This document shows positions 17,977-26,434 of a stretch of DNA of 64,000 bases, one piece after another. The notes under the pieces are model-generated. The model was not told the DNA's origin. It was given only the letters and a program-made list of their open reading frames with translations, and did no database searches. Location: the NCBI GenBank assembly GCA_964480915.1, contig CAYZRS010000018.1, positions 1 to 64,000 of the forward strand, read 5' to 3'. The translations under genes and the position numbers were made by a program. How positions within the stretch are numbered: the stretch's first letter is position 1; every line of letters starts with the position of its first letter. The DNA comes from CAWGCE01 sp964480915 (GTDB lineage: Bacteria; Planctomycetota; Planctomycetia; Pirellulales; Pirellulaceae).

Positions 17977-17984
17977 AAAGGAGG
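17977..17984 (+). promoter_or_regulatory. Ribosome binding site that supports a TTG start
   Basis: AAAGGAGG ends 7 bases before the TTG at 17992 and 25 bases before the first ATG (18010). Ideal spacing to TTG makes TTG the probable start of the HtrA protease; it adds six residues (MYYTVH) to the signal peptide. Confidence 0.75.
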
Positions 17985-17991
17985 CGCCGCT

Positions 17992-19440
17992 TTGTATTAC
18001 ACCGTCCATATGACGACTTTAAGGCTGATGGTTGTCAGCTTTTTTGCCTGTCTGACTCTCTCGAACCCGTTGCTCGCTCAGGAAACTGACGGGCCTTCTC
18101 TCGCCTCGGAAGTTGATTTGCTCGACGATCCCGAGACCACCATTAACGCAAATGGTGATTCGAAATCGCAAGGCAGCGAACCGATCGCTCGTGTTGCCTG
18201 CGCTCTCTTCAACGTCAAGAACGTTGATGAGACCGCCCGCGACGCGGAATTTGCTCGACTCGCACAGCAAGTCAGTATCCTTGAACAGCAGGCTGCCGTT
18301 CTGCGCTCCGTTGTGAAGCTCGTAGGGCCTTCGGTCGTCCATATCGAAGCTGAAAAGGAAGAGCCCGAGTTCGATCGCGATGCGGCACAGCACGAAAGCA
18401 CCGCACCCGATTCGGGGATGCCTGCCGATGCGGAAGATCCCGTCATCGAATCCGAATCGGAATATGAGCCGAGTTATGAGGTGGATGGCTACTACGAGAC
18501 GCCTTACGAAGGCAGCTACGAATCCTATCCTAGCGATGCCTACGAAGGGTATTCGGTGATTCCCAATGCCTACATCGAAGAGGCCGGTTCGGGAGTGCTC
18601 ATTCGAATCGATGACAATGTCTACGTGCTGACGAATCGCCATGTCGTGACCGGGTGTGAACTGAACGGAATCCGCATCAAGTTGCATGACGGCCGTATGA
18701 TCTATCCCAATAAGAAGTGGGAAGATCCGAATACCGACGTGGCCGTCCTCAGTGTTTCGGCCGATCGGCTCGTACCGGCCCGCTTGGGGAACAGTGAAAA
18801 GGTTGAGATCGGCGATTTTGTGTTGGCGTTCGGTAGCCCATTCGGACTGAGTCGATCCGTGACGTACGGGATTATTAGCGCCAAAGGGCGTCGAGACCTG
18901 ATTCTGGGTAGCGATCCGGTCGGCATTCAAAATTTCTTGCAGACCGATGCCGCGATCAATCCGGGCAACAGCGGCGGTCCGCTTCTGAATACGCATGGTG
19001 AGGTCATCGGACTGAACACTGCGATCGCCAGTAATTCAGGTGGCAATGACGGCATCGGTTTCAGTATTCCGATCAATATCGCGATGCACGTGGCGACGCA
19101 ATTGGTCAACAATGGAGAGTTGATCCGAGCGTACCTAGGAGTCCGTTTGGATTCGGCTTTCCGAGCGAAAGCGGCGCACGACCTGGGATTGCCGCGGCTC
19201 GTCGGGGCCCGCGTCACCGGCGTCACCGAGGGGTCGCCGGCGGAAAAAGGTGAAATGGCGATGGACGATGTCATCGTCTCTTTTAACGGCGTTCAGGTCG
19301 AAGACGACAACCATCTTGTCAGCCTTGTGGGGCTCACGCCTCCCAATGCGGAAGTCAAAATGGTCGTTGTTCGTGATGGCGAACCGGTGCGACTTTGTGT
19401 CACGCTCAGCCAGCGGATGGGGCAATCGGATCACTACTGA
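17992..19440 (+). CDS. HtrA/DegP-family serine protease
   Basis: The 482-residue exported S1C protease has a signal peptide (MTTLRLMVVSFFACLTLSNP) and a region of about 150 residues with a coiled coil and many Y/E residues. The trypsin-like domain carries the triad His in LTNRHVVTG, Asp in PNTDVAVLSV and Ser in INPGNSGGPL. One C-terminal PDZ domain follows (about residues 380-470, starting AYLGVRLDS). DegP-type enzymes degrade or refold damaged envelope proteins. The Tyr/Glu-rich insert before the protease domain (YEPSYEVDGYYETPYEGSYE) is not typical. The start is TTG, supported by AAAGGAGG. Confidence 0.9.
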   Translation: MYYTVHMTTLRLMVVSFFACLTLSNPLLAQETDGPSLASEVDLLDDPETTINANGDSKSQGSEPIARVACALFNVKNVDETARDAEFARLAQQVSILEQQAAVLRSVVKLVGPSVVHIEAEKEEPEFDRDAAQHESTAPDSGMPADAEDPVIESESEYEPSYEVDGYYETPYEGSYESYPSDAYEGYSVIPNAYIEEAGSGVLIRIDDNVYVLTNRHVVTGCELNGIRIKLHDGRMIYPNKKWEDPNTDVAVLSVSADRLVPARLGNSEKVEIGDFVLAFGSPFGLSRSVTYGIISAKGRRDLILGSDPVGIQNFLQTDAAINPGNSGGPLLNTHGEVIGLNTAIASNSGGNDGIGFSIPINIAMHVATQLVNNGELIRAYLGVRLDSAFRAKAAHDLGLPRLVGARVTGVTEGSPAEKGEMAMDDVIVSFNGVQVEDDNHLVSLVGLTPPNAEVKMVVVRDGEPVRLCVTLSQRMGQSDHY

Positions 19441-19460
19441 GCGTCGGTTCAGTGGGGCGT

Positions 19461-20396
19461 TTACGACAACCGCGTCAGTCCGCTGACGATGCACTGCTTG
19501 ACACCGGCGACGTTGATACCGGTCGCGACGGCCATGTTGGCCCGTTCGCGGTTGGCGGGGCGTCGGTCGAAGATCGTCATGCCCGAGGTGATGCTGCCGC
19601 CCGTTTCGACTTGGCCGTGCATTTGCTCGGTCGTGAAAAGTTTGGGTTGGATTGCGGCCACGACGGCGATGGCGTCGTGAAGCTGGATCCCTTCCAGTCC
19701 CAAATGCGACCGATGGGCGCGGAACGTGTGCTGTAGAATGTGGTGGAGGAATGCGCCGCCGGTCGTCTCTTCGGGTGGTAGCTCGTCGAACAGATCAAGG
19801 CTGAAGACCGTTTGGCGTGTGACGTCGAGCGGAATGATCGTCTTCGTTGTTGGTGATTGGAATACCGCGTCGGCGGCCGCCGGGTCGTAGTAGATATTGT
19901 ATTCCGCACAGGCAGTCGCGTTGCCAACGCCGTCGATGGTTCCGCCCATGATGATCAATTGTCCGATCATGGATGCCGTTTCCGGGTCACGTTGTATCGC
20001 TCGAGCCACATTCGTGAGTGGCCCTAAGCAGATGATCGTGACCTCTTCGGGCGCTGACCGGACCACGTCGCAGATCAGTTTGTCGGAAGCCCGTTCGTGA
20101 TGGAGCACCGACACGTCAGCATTTAGGTTACCCAGTCCGTCTCCGCCATGAAATTTGCGAATGTCGGTGGGAGGACTGAATTCTGGCGGGCTCGCCTTGC
20201 CAAATCTCGGATATCGCGGCGGGTCGAGACACTCGACGACCGTCTGCACATTGCGCGTGGTTTGTTCGGCCGACGCGTTGCCCTCGGTGGCGGTCACGGC
20301 CAATACTTCGAGGCTGGGTTCAAAAAGAGCGATCGCCAACGCCACTGCATCGTCGATGCCGGGGTCACAGTCGATGATGACTTTGCGAGCTGCCAT
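19461..20396 (-). CDS. Inosine-uridine preferring nucleoside hydrolase
   Basis: The 311-residue enzyme has the family's N-terminal Ca2+-binding motif VIIDCDPGIDDAVALAIAL, the strand TIICLGPLTNVARAI, IIMGGTIDGVGNATACAEYN, and the distal D in LHDAIAVVAAIQP. These proteins cleave the N-glycosidic bond of ribonucleosides to base plus ribose in salvage. I chose ATG at 20396; a TTG four codons upstream (20408) is also in frame and neither has a clear Shine-Dalgarno motif. It is convergent with htrA, 20 bases apart. Confidence 0.88.
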   Translation of the reverse strand: MAARKVIIDCDPGIDDAVALAIALFEPSLEVLAVTATEGNASAEQTTRNVQTVVECLDPPRYPRFGKASPPEFSPPTDIRKFHGGDGLGNLNADVSVLHHERASDKLICDVVRSAPEEVTIICLGPLTNVARAIQRDPETASMIGQLIIMGGTIDGVGNATACAEYNIYYDPAAADAVFQSPTTKTIIPLDVTRQTVFSLDLFDELPPEETTGGAFLHHILQHTFRAHRSHLGLEGIQLHDAIAVVAAIQPKLFTTEQMHGQVETGGSITSGMTIFDRRPANRERANMAVATGINVAGVKQCIVSGLTRLS

Positions 20397-20590
20397 GGCT
20401 ATTTTCAATTGTCGTTATGCTGGGAAATGCGGACTCATCCGGAAAATATCTCTTCGACAATATAGCCGCTTTCATTCTGTCGATGTCATTTTCATCGCAG
20501 ACATTGCTGCAATCGGCTGTGCCGAATTGGTAAATTGATCCGACCACGTCGTCTCTGTGGCGCCGAACACTTCGAAATGAGGTCATTGGG

Positions 20591-21610
20591 GTGCTGATAC
20601 CACTAACAAGCAAAATTGAAGCGGGCTCGGATCTGGCCGCAGATGAGATGTTGGCTGCGATCAGCGTCATCATGAAGGGCGACCGTTCGGATCAGGAGAT
20701 TGCCGGCTTCTTGTTGGCCTTGAAGGCGAAGGGGGAAACGGCGACCGAGATCGCCGGTGCGGCGCGGGCGGTTCGTCAGCACATGACGCAGGTCAGTTCG
20801 GATCGCGACGATCTTCTCGATACCTGCGGTACGGGCGGCGACGGTGCGAGCACTTTCAACATCAGTACCGCGGCCGCGTTGGTTGCCGCTGCTGCTGGGG
20901 CGCGTGTCGCCAAACATGGCAACCGGAGTGTCAGCAGCAAGTCGGGCTCGGCCGATGTCCTTCGCGAGTTGGGCGTGAACATTGATGCCGATTTAGTTCA
21001 GGTGGAACGTTGCCTCGATGAGGTGGGCATTTGCTTCTGTTTTGCCCCGACGATGCATCCTTCGATGAAAAGCGTCGCCCAGGTGCGGCGGCAGCTGGGC
21101 GTGCCGACGATTTTCAATCTCCTGGGACCGCTCTGCAATCCGGCCCGCACGCCGTTCCAATTGATGGGTGTCGGGAAGCAGCCGTTGTTGCCGTTAATGG
21201 CCGATGTGTTGCAGCAATTGGGCTGCCAACGATCGGTTGTTGTGCACGGAACGGACGGTCTGGATGAGGTCACGTTAGCGGCCGCGACCGATATTCGCAT
21301 CGTGACCGCGAACGGAATCGAAGAGGCGACATGGTCGCCAGCCGACTTTGGGATCACCGCCACGGGGCTGGAATCGCTGAAGGTGTCGGGGCCCGAGGAA
21401 AGCGCTAGCGTGATCCGACAGTTACTCGCAGGAAAAGCGGGACCAGCCCAGGACATTGTCGTGCTGAATGCAGCGGCTGCCCTGTGGACGGCCGGCCTCG
21501 CCAGTGAGCTCACCGCAGCAGCCCGCTTGGCGCGGGAGGCGATTTCGAGTGGACGAGCGCTGGCAACGCTGCAGCATCTGGCAGAGTGTTCTGCCAGCAA
21601 GCCGGTCTGA
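20591..21610 (+). CDS. trpD: Anthranilate phosphoribosyltransferase TrpD
   Basis: The 339-residue enzyme transfers phosphoribose from PRPP to anthranilate, the second committed step in tryptophan synthesis. The PRPP loop DTCGTGGDGASTFNIST and the anthranilate-site stretch KHGNRSVSSKSGSADVLREL are intact, as are PTIFNLLGPLCNPA and VVHGTDGLDEVTL. The start is GTG at 20591. No other trp genes lie nearby, so the pathway is dispersed in this genome. Confidence 0.94.
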   Translation: MLIPLTSKIEAGSDLAADEMLAAISVIMKGDRSDQEIAGFLLALKAKGETATEIAGAARAVRQHMTQVSSDRDDLLDTCGTGGDGASTFNISTAAALVAAAAGARVAKHGNRSVSSKSGSADVLRELGVNIDADLVQVERCLDEVGICFCFAPTMHPSMKSVAQVRRQLGVPTIFNLLGPLCNPARTPFQLMGVGKQPLLPLMADVLQQLGCQRSVVVHGTDGLDEVTLAAATDIRIVTANGIEEATWSPADFGITATGLESLKVSGPEESASVIRQLLAGKAGPAQDIVVLNAAAALWTAGLASELTAAARLAREAISSGRALATLQHLAECSASKPV

Positions 21611-21857
21611 CTCTCAAGTGTCGATGATGCGTGCGCCGAAAGAACAAGGTGACGTAACCGGCGAGATCGCTCTAGATTCGCTACATAGTGGTTCCAAGTG
21701 CTTGTTTCGGTCCGAATTCGACACATTCCTCTGGTGTTTGTTCACTTTCCAGTTTGGCGTTGTGGTGGTAAATTGAGTCGTTTCACGGGATCGGGAATTC
21801 GCCAGCCAGGCGAGTGGTCCGGTTCCTTTTGAACCCAGAAGTTTTGGAGAACGACCC

Positions 21858-21956
21858 ATGGCCAAGCCCGGTCGCAAAGTAAAGAAAGCCAATCACGGCA
21901 AACGCCCCGCCAACTCGCGCCAACGAAAGAACCGCCGGCAGAAAATCAAAACGTAA
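21858..21956 (+). CDS. 32-residue very basic protein
   Basis: ATG at 21858 (GGAGA 8 bases upstream) opens a 32-residue frame, MAKPGRKVKKANHGKRPANS, followed by RQRKNRRQKIKT. It is rich in Lys/Arg (about 14 of 32), with no Cys or acidic residues. The composition suggests RNA or ribosome binding, like the small THX-type ribosomal peptides, but I see no specific match. It lies 36 bases before the FabZ-like gene start and is probably its operon partner. Confidence 0.65.
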   Translation: MAKPGRKVKKANHGKRPANSRQRKNRRQKIKT

Positions 21957-21992
21957 CTGATGTTAAGTCTTTAGGAATTGGGAGCCGGATTC

Positions 21993-22508
21993 GTGGGACG
22001 TAAAGACTACATTGTCGATCCAGCGGACGTCGATTTCGCCAATCCGATCGCGGACATTGAGGAGATTCGTAAATACAATCCTCAGCGGTTCGAGATGGAG
22101 CAGCTGACAGCGATCGTCTATCTAGACGACGAGCGTCATATTTGTGCCGGCTACAAAGACATCACGGACAAAGAAGTCTGGGTCCGCGGCCATATGCCGA
22201 ACATGCCACTGATGCCGGGCGTATTCATGTGTGAGGCGGCTGCTCAGATGTGTAGCTATGTCACGCAGAAGCTCGACCTACTGGGGGCTCAAATGGTCGG
22301 GTTTGGCGGCATGGAAGATGTCCGCTTCCGTGGCCCGGTTGTGCCGGGCGATCGTCTGCTGATCGCCTGCGAGAAGCTCAGGGTCCGGCGACACCGCATG
22401 ATCATCTGTCGATTCCAAGGCACGGTCGGCGACAATATTGTCGTTGACGGCAAGATCAAAGGCATTCCGCTGCCTGTGGATCAACTGACCGAGGGCGCCT
22501 CCGCTTAG
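21993..22508 (+). CDS. FabZ-like beta-hydroxyacyl-ACP dehydratase
   Basis: This 171-residue hotdog-fold protein has the FabZ catalytic motif HMPNMPLMPGVFMCEAAAQM (His at its start, Glu near the end). FabZ enzymes dehydrate 3-hydroxyacyl-ACP in fatty acid synthesis. The protein is longer than E. coli FabZ (151) and has an N-terminal extension (DFANPIADIEEIRKYNPQRF), so it may be a paralogue acting on a special lipid. Its start is GTG at 21993, with GGAG 8 bases upstream; an in-frame TTG at 21978 has no suitable spacing. Confidence 0.82.
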   Translation: MGRKDYIVDPADVDFANPIADIEEIRKYNPQRFEMEQLTAIVYLDDERHICAGYKDITDKEVWVRGHMPNMPLMPGVFMCEAAAQMCSYVTQKLDLLGAQMVGFGGMEDVRFRGPVVPGDRLLIACEKLRVRRHRMIICRFQGTVGDNIVVDGKIKGIPLPVDQLTEGASA

Positions 22509-22592
22509 GAGACGACGACTCGACGTGTGGGTTTACCGCTGGCGTGCGTTGGTTGTCGATCGGCTTCCATCCAATTCATAGCGACCATTCCC

Positions 22593-23444
22593 ATGCTGAT
22601 TCCTTTCCACGACGAGAATCCGACGACGCGATGGCCGATTGTGACCGTCGCGATCATCGTCATCAACGTCTTGTCGTTGCTCTACCAGAATCAGTTGCCA
22701 GCTCGAACCGGCGAAGGCCCACATGCGATTGTGAAGCATGTCCATCAATACGGCTTTGTGCCGATTCGTCTGAAGCAACTTACCAACAAGCGACCGATCC
22801 GCGTCGATATGTACGCGGCGCAAGTTGGCAGGCAAGTCCCACTCGGCCCGCAGCGATTTATCGAATTCCAACCCGATGCGACGAGCATTTTGGCGAGTGC
22901 CGTGACTTCGATGTTTCTGCATGCCGGCTGGTATCACTTGCTCAGTAACATGTGGTTCTTCTGGATCTTCGGTAACAACATCGAAGATCGTTTAGGGCAC
23001 GTCACGTTTCTGCTGTTTTACTTGGTTGGTGGTTTGATTGCTTCTTTGGCTCACTATCTCATGTCGACCGAACAGGCGACGCTGATTCCCGTAGTGGGCG
23101 CCAGCGGCGCGGTGGCGGTGACGCTGGGCGCTTATGCGGTCTTTTATCCCTTCGCGAAAGTGAAGACGTTAGTTTTCTTGATTTTCTTTTTTACCGTGAT
23201 CGAATTGCCCGCTCTGGCTATCCTAGGGTTCTGGTTTGTAGGCCAATTGATGAGTGGGATGGCGCCTCACGTTCAGGAAGCGGCCGGCGTGGCGTTTTGG
23301 GCTCACATTGGTGGATTTGTGGCGGGAGCCTTACTGATGCCGATCCTGGCGGCCGGTACGCCTGAACCAGGCAGCGATTGGGATCGTGAAGCGGCCGAGC
23401 AATTCGGCACACGACGAGATGACGACGATTGGAGACGAGGCTGA
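22593..23444 (+). CDS. Rhomboid-family intramembrane serine protease
   Basis: The 283-residue protein has about six membrane segments. The rhomboid features are WYHLLSNMWFFWIFGNNIED (L1 loop and helix), the catalytic Ser in GASGAVAVTLG and the catalytic His in FWAHIGGFVAGALL. Rhomboids cut membrane proteins within the bilayer. The N-terminal MLIPFHDENPTTRWPIVTVA is the usual rhomboid start, so I chose ATG at 22593 although the frame is open further upstream. Its stop is directly followed by trmB (1-base gap). Confidence 0.9.
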   Translation: MLIPFHDENPTTRWPIVTVAIIVINVLSLLYQNQLPARTGEGPHAIVKHVHQYGFVPIRLKQLTNKRPIRVDMYAAQVGRQVPLGPQRFIEFQPDATSILASAVTSMFLHAGWYHLLSNMWFFWIFGNNIEDRLGHVTFLLFYLVGGLIASLAHYLMSTEQATLIPVVGASGAVAVTLGAYAVFYPFAKVKTLVFLIFFFTVIELPALAILGFWFVGQLMSGMAPHVQEAAGVAFWAHIGGFVAGALLMPILAAGTPEPGSDWDREAAEQFGTRRDDDDWRRG

Positions 23445-23445
23445 C

Positions 23446-24147
23446 ATGGCGAGACGCGCTTTACGAAAAACCGTCGATGCAGAGAAGGTGGCAGAGTTCC
23501 TGCTGAAACCGGATCAACTGCCCGCCGCCATGGACCCGCAGGTGATTTTTGGTCGCACAGCACCGCTCGAAGTCGAAGTCGGCACGGGCAAAGGGCTCTT
23601 CCTCCGCAACGCGGCCGCCGCTCGCCCCGACCGTTCGTTCTTGGGAATCGAAGTTGCGCGAAAGTATGCCGAATTCGTCGCGTCGCGGTTGGCGCGTGAC
23701 GAGCAGACGAACGCACGCATGGTGAGTGGCGATGCGATGGTCGTTTTCCAAGAGAAGCTAAAAGACAACAGCGTGGAGGATGTGCACGTCTATTTTCCCG
23801 ATCCATGGTGGAAAGCAAAACATCGTCGTCGCCGCATCGTGAACGACCGATTCCTGGCCGAAGTCGAAAGAGTGCTTGTTCCCGGTGGCCGCTTTCATTT
23901 GTGGACCGACGTGCAGGAGTATTTTGAATCGAGCCTCGAATTGATCGCCCGCTCAACCTCCTTGTCGCGACCGATGGATGTCCCAGAAGATACGGCGCTC
24001 CATGACCTGGATTACCGGACTCACTTCGAACGTCGCGTTCGCCTAAATGGACTGCCAGTATTCCGAGCCGAATTTTCCAAGGCGATGTGGCAAGTCGAGA
24101 TTGCCACCGGCCTCGGACTCCCACCCGCTTCGATTCACGAGAGTTAG
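23446..24147 (+). CDS. trmB: tRNA (guanine-N7-)-methyltransferase TrmB
   Basis: This 233-residue SAM-dependent enzyme forms m7G46 in the variable loop of tRNAs. It has the motif I strand LEVEVGTGKGLFL, the GIEVARKYAEF stretch, and the TrmB hallmark VYFPDPWWKAKHRRRRIVND followed by L-x-P-G-G-R-F-H-L-W-T-D. The ATG at 23446 lies 2 bases after the rhomboid stop, with GAGG just upstream; upstream in-frame codons overlap the rhomboid gene. Translational coupling to the protease is likely. Confidence 0.93.
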   Translation: MARRALRKTVDAEKVAEFLLKPDQLPAAMDPQVIFGRTAPLEVEVGTGKGLFLRNAAAARPDRSFLGIEVARKYAEFVASRLARDEQTNARMVSGDAMVVFQEKLKDNSVEDVHVYFPDPWWKAKHRRRRIVNDRFLAEVERVLVPGGRFHLWTDVQEYFESSLELIARSTSLSRPMDVPEDTALHDLDYRTHFERRVRLNGLPVFRAEFSKAMWQVEIATGLGLPPASIHES

Positions 24148-24151
24148 CCCG

Positions 24152-24439
24152 ATGAAGTCCCGCGCCGATTCGATCGATCTGCTGAACATGACCCACGATT
24201 TTCCCTGTCCGGTGATGATCAAGGCGATCGGTAAGAATGAGGCCGATTTTCCGATGCGGATTGCCTGGGCAATTCGCGACGCGTTGGGACTTGAGTTTGA
24301 TCCCGTCTATCGTACCCGCGAAGCCCAGGGGGGCAGGCACATTGCGGTCACACTCGAGCCGACGTTTGACAACGCGGAACAGGTTCTCGACCTCTATGAC
24401 GCGATTCGCAAGGTCGAAGGCGTTGTGATGGTGATGTAG
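24152..24439 (+). CDS. YbeD/DUF493 family protein
   Basis: The 95-residue protein has the DUF493 pattern FPCPVMIKAIGKNEADFP near the N-terminus and a ferredoxin-like beta-alpha-beta fold ending in EGVVMVM. YbeD proteins resemble ACT-like regulatory domains; their precise function is unknown, and a link to lipoate/LipB has been suggested by gene neighbourhood in E. coli. Here it follows trmB by 4 bases and is probably in the rhomboid-trmB transcript. Confidence 0.8.
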   Translation: MKSRADSIDLLNMTHDFPCPVMIKAIGKNEADFPMRIAWAIRDALGLEFDPVYRTREAQGGRHIAVTLEPTFDNAEQVLDLYDAIRKVEGVVMVM

Positions 24440-24533
24440 TGACGGCAAAATGTCGTCAATTGCTACCGATCACCGCGAATCGTGCTTGACGAAGAAGAGA
24501 ATTGTCAACGGCGAGCAACTCTTGTTAGATTAG

Positions 24534-24563
24534 AGCGGTCTTGGGTTTCTGGCCCAGACCGCT
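24534..24563 (+). terminator. Strong hairpin after the DUF493 gene
   Basis: AGCGGTCT (24534-24541) pairs with AGACCGCT (24556-24563), with an inner GGG/CCC pairing and a 7-base loop. It lies about 95 bases after the stop at 24439 and 82 bases before the next ATG. There is no clear U-tract (GTTTGAGG follows), so a terminator role is likely but not certain. Confidence 0.5.
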
Positions 24564-24644
24564 GTTTGAGGTAACGTTGCCCGATGTGAGCGTCCATTGA
24601 TGTACGGCTCAACAAGTTGGCGCTGCATTAGCTGAGGTGGAACC

Positions 24645-26342
24645 ATGACCAATCGAACTCCCAACTCTCTCTTTCCCATTTTGGCCGTGTTCTTTCTAAC
24701 GTTGCTGGTCAGCAACGGATCGGCTCAAAAGCGTGAGTGGAATGACAAATCGGGCAAATTCAAAGTCGAGGCCGAATTCGTCGATTCGGACAACGAGACC
24801 GTCACGATCAAGACGGCTGCCGGTAAATCGATGGATGTCCCCAAGGCCAAGCTCAGCGATGCCGATCTTGCCTTCGTCGCTGAGATAGAAACGAAGAAAG
24901 CCAATGAGGCGAAAGTTCGCTATTCTTCCACTCGTTTCTTTAACTCACTCAAGAAGAGCGAAGAAGAACGTGACGAGGAGGTTTTGGAATTCATCACTTC
25001 TAGCGCTCGGGAGCGGATGGAAGGCTCGGGGAGCGAGATCAAGAATTTGCCGAAACCGGACCGAGCGGCGAAACCGGTCGTCAAGTCGATCGCATTCGAT
25101 GGCGATTCGGCCGAAGCGGTCGTTCGCTTGCGATTCAAAGGGAAGTCGATCAGTCCAACTTTGCTTGTCCGGCGCGAGGAAGACAAATGGCTCGTCTATG
25201 GCATCATCGGACCCGACGAGAACGATGAAATCAAAACGATCCTCTTCGAGGACGAATCGGCCAATCCCAACAAGCGAGCTGCTGTTGACGAATCAAGCGA
25301 CAAAAGTGCAAACGAAACGAGAGGAACCGAAAAAGCCGCCTTCAGCGTGCCGGACGGCAACGCGGCCAAGTTGTTCAAGTTCATTGATCAAACCATGTCG
25401 AGTAAACCGGCCCACGGCACCGACGACCTGACTCACCGGCAGCAAGTTGCCTCCGCCGTCGAATCGGCAGCCAACAAGGTCTTGCGGGACTCGGCCGTAA
25501 GCGAGCAAGACAAGACAAAAGCGGGCCGATTCCTTGTCGATGCGGCCATGATCACAATTCAAGAGCAGCCAAACGGTATCGAACGCTTGAGTGAACTTGC
25601 GGAGGAGATTAATAGGCGAGGGTTGAGTGACGTTCAGCCGTATGCCGAGTCGGCGCTGCTGCTGGTGCGAGCGCGGCAGGCGAGTTCCGAGTCCGAGGTG
25701 CGGTCGGTGGTTGGCGATGTCGTGGCTCACTTATCGACGGTGCCGCTCACACGAGAGAACATGGCGTTGGCTCAACAGGCCGGTACGATGGCTGAGAGGC
25801 TTGATTCGGCATTTGCCGCAGAAACGTATGCCAAATTTGGCGAGACTTTCCGTGGTGGCGAAGGGGCTGCCCAGGACGTTGCGGAACGATTCGATGCGAT
25901 GGCGCGACGGTTAGGCTTGGTAGGCCAAGAAATGAGGGTCGCTGGAGTTGGCCCTGACGGTGAGTTGTTCAATTACGAAGATTACAAAGGGAAAGTCGTC
26001 TTGGTCGATTTCTGGGCCACTTGGTGCGGCCCCTGTCGCCAAGCGTTCCCCAACGTGTTGAAGAACTACGAGCAGTACCACGACAAAGGCTTTGAGGTCA
26101 TTGCAATTAGCATCGACAAAGACCTTGGCGATTTGGCTTCGTTCATGAAAACGGAGAAGCCACCATGGATCGTGTTGGCCGATACGCATCCCAAGAATGG
26201 TGAGTCGATCGCCGACTACTACGGCATTGAAGCGATCCCCGCGACGTTCTTGATCGGCAAGGACGGCAAAGTGATCACCGCGGAAGTGCGTGGCGGACAA
26301 CTGGACGCTCAATTGGAAAAGCTCCTAGGCGGCGAAGCCTAA
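24645..26342 (+). CDS. Exported SHD1-thioredoxin (TlpA-like) protein
   Basis: The 565-residue protein has a signal peptide (LFPILAVFFLTLLVSNGSAQ). It continues with an SHD1 domain (W-x-D-K-S-G-K-F-K-V-E-A-E-F-V...VPKAKLSDADL, residues 30-85), a module common in planctomycete exported proteins. A helical middle region of about 330 residues follows, then a C-terminal TlpA-like thioredoxin domain with the active site TWCGPCRQAF and cis-Pro region AIPATFLIG. The redox CGPC in an exported TlpA-like domain suggests reduction of extracytoplasmic disulfides. GAGGTGG precedes the ATG. Confidence 0.85.
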   Translation: MTNRTPNSLFPILAVFFLTLLVSNGSAQKREWNDKSGKFKVEAEFVDSDNETVTIKTAAGKSMDVPKAKLSDADLAFVAEIETKKANEAKVRYSSTRFFNSLKKSEEERDEEVLEFITSSARERMEGSGSEIKNLPKPDRAAKPVVKSIAFDGDSAEAVVRLRFKGKSISPTLLVRREEDKWLVYGIIGPDENDEIKTILFEDESANPNKRAAVDESSDKSANETRGTEKAAFSVPDGNAAKLFKFIDQTMSSKPAHGTDDLTHRQQVASAVESAANKVLRDSAVSEQDKTKAGRFLVDAAMITIQEQPNGIERLSELAEEINRRGLSDVQPYAESALLLVRARQASSESEVRSVVGDVVAHLSTVPLTRENMALAQQAGTMAERLDSAFAAETYAKFGETFRGGEGAAQDVAERFDAMARRLGLVGQEMRVAGVGPDGELFNYEDYKGKVVLVDFWATWCGPCRQAFPNVLKNYEQYHDKGFEVIAISIDKDLGDLASFMKTEKPPWIVLADTHPKNGESIADYYGIEAIPATFLIGKDGKVITAEVRGGQLDAQLEKLLGGEA

Positions 26343-26434
26343 GATCACGACGCCAACGATCCGTACTTCGAATTTCTGAGTCGAGTCCGACCCGTGACAG
26401 AGGTAAAGGTCCCATCGCGATTGGGCGATGTCGC

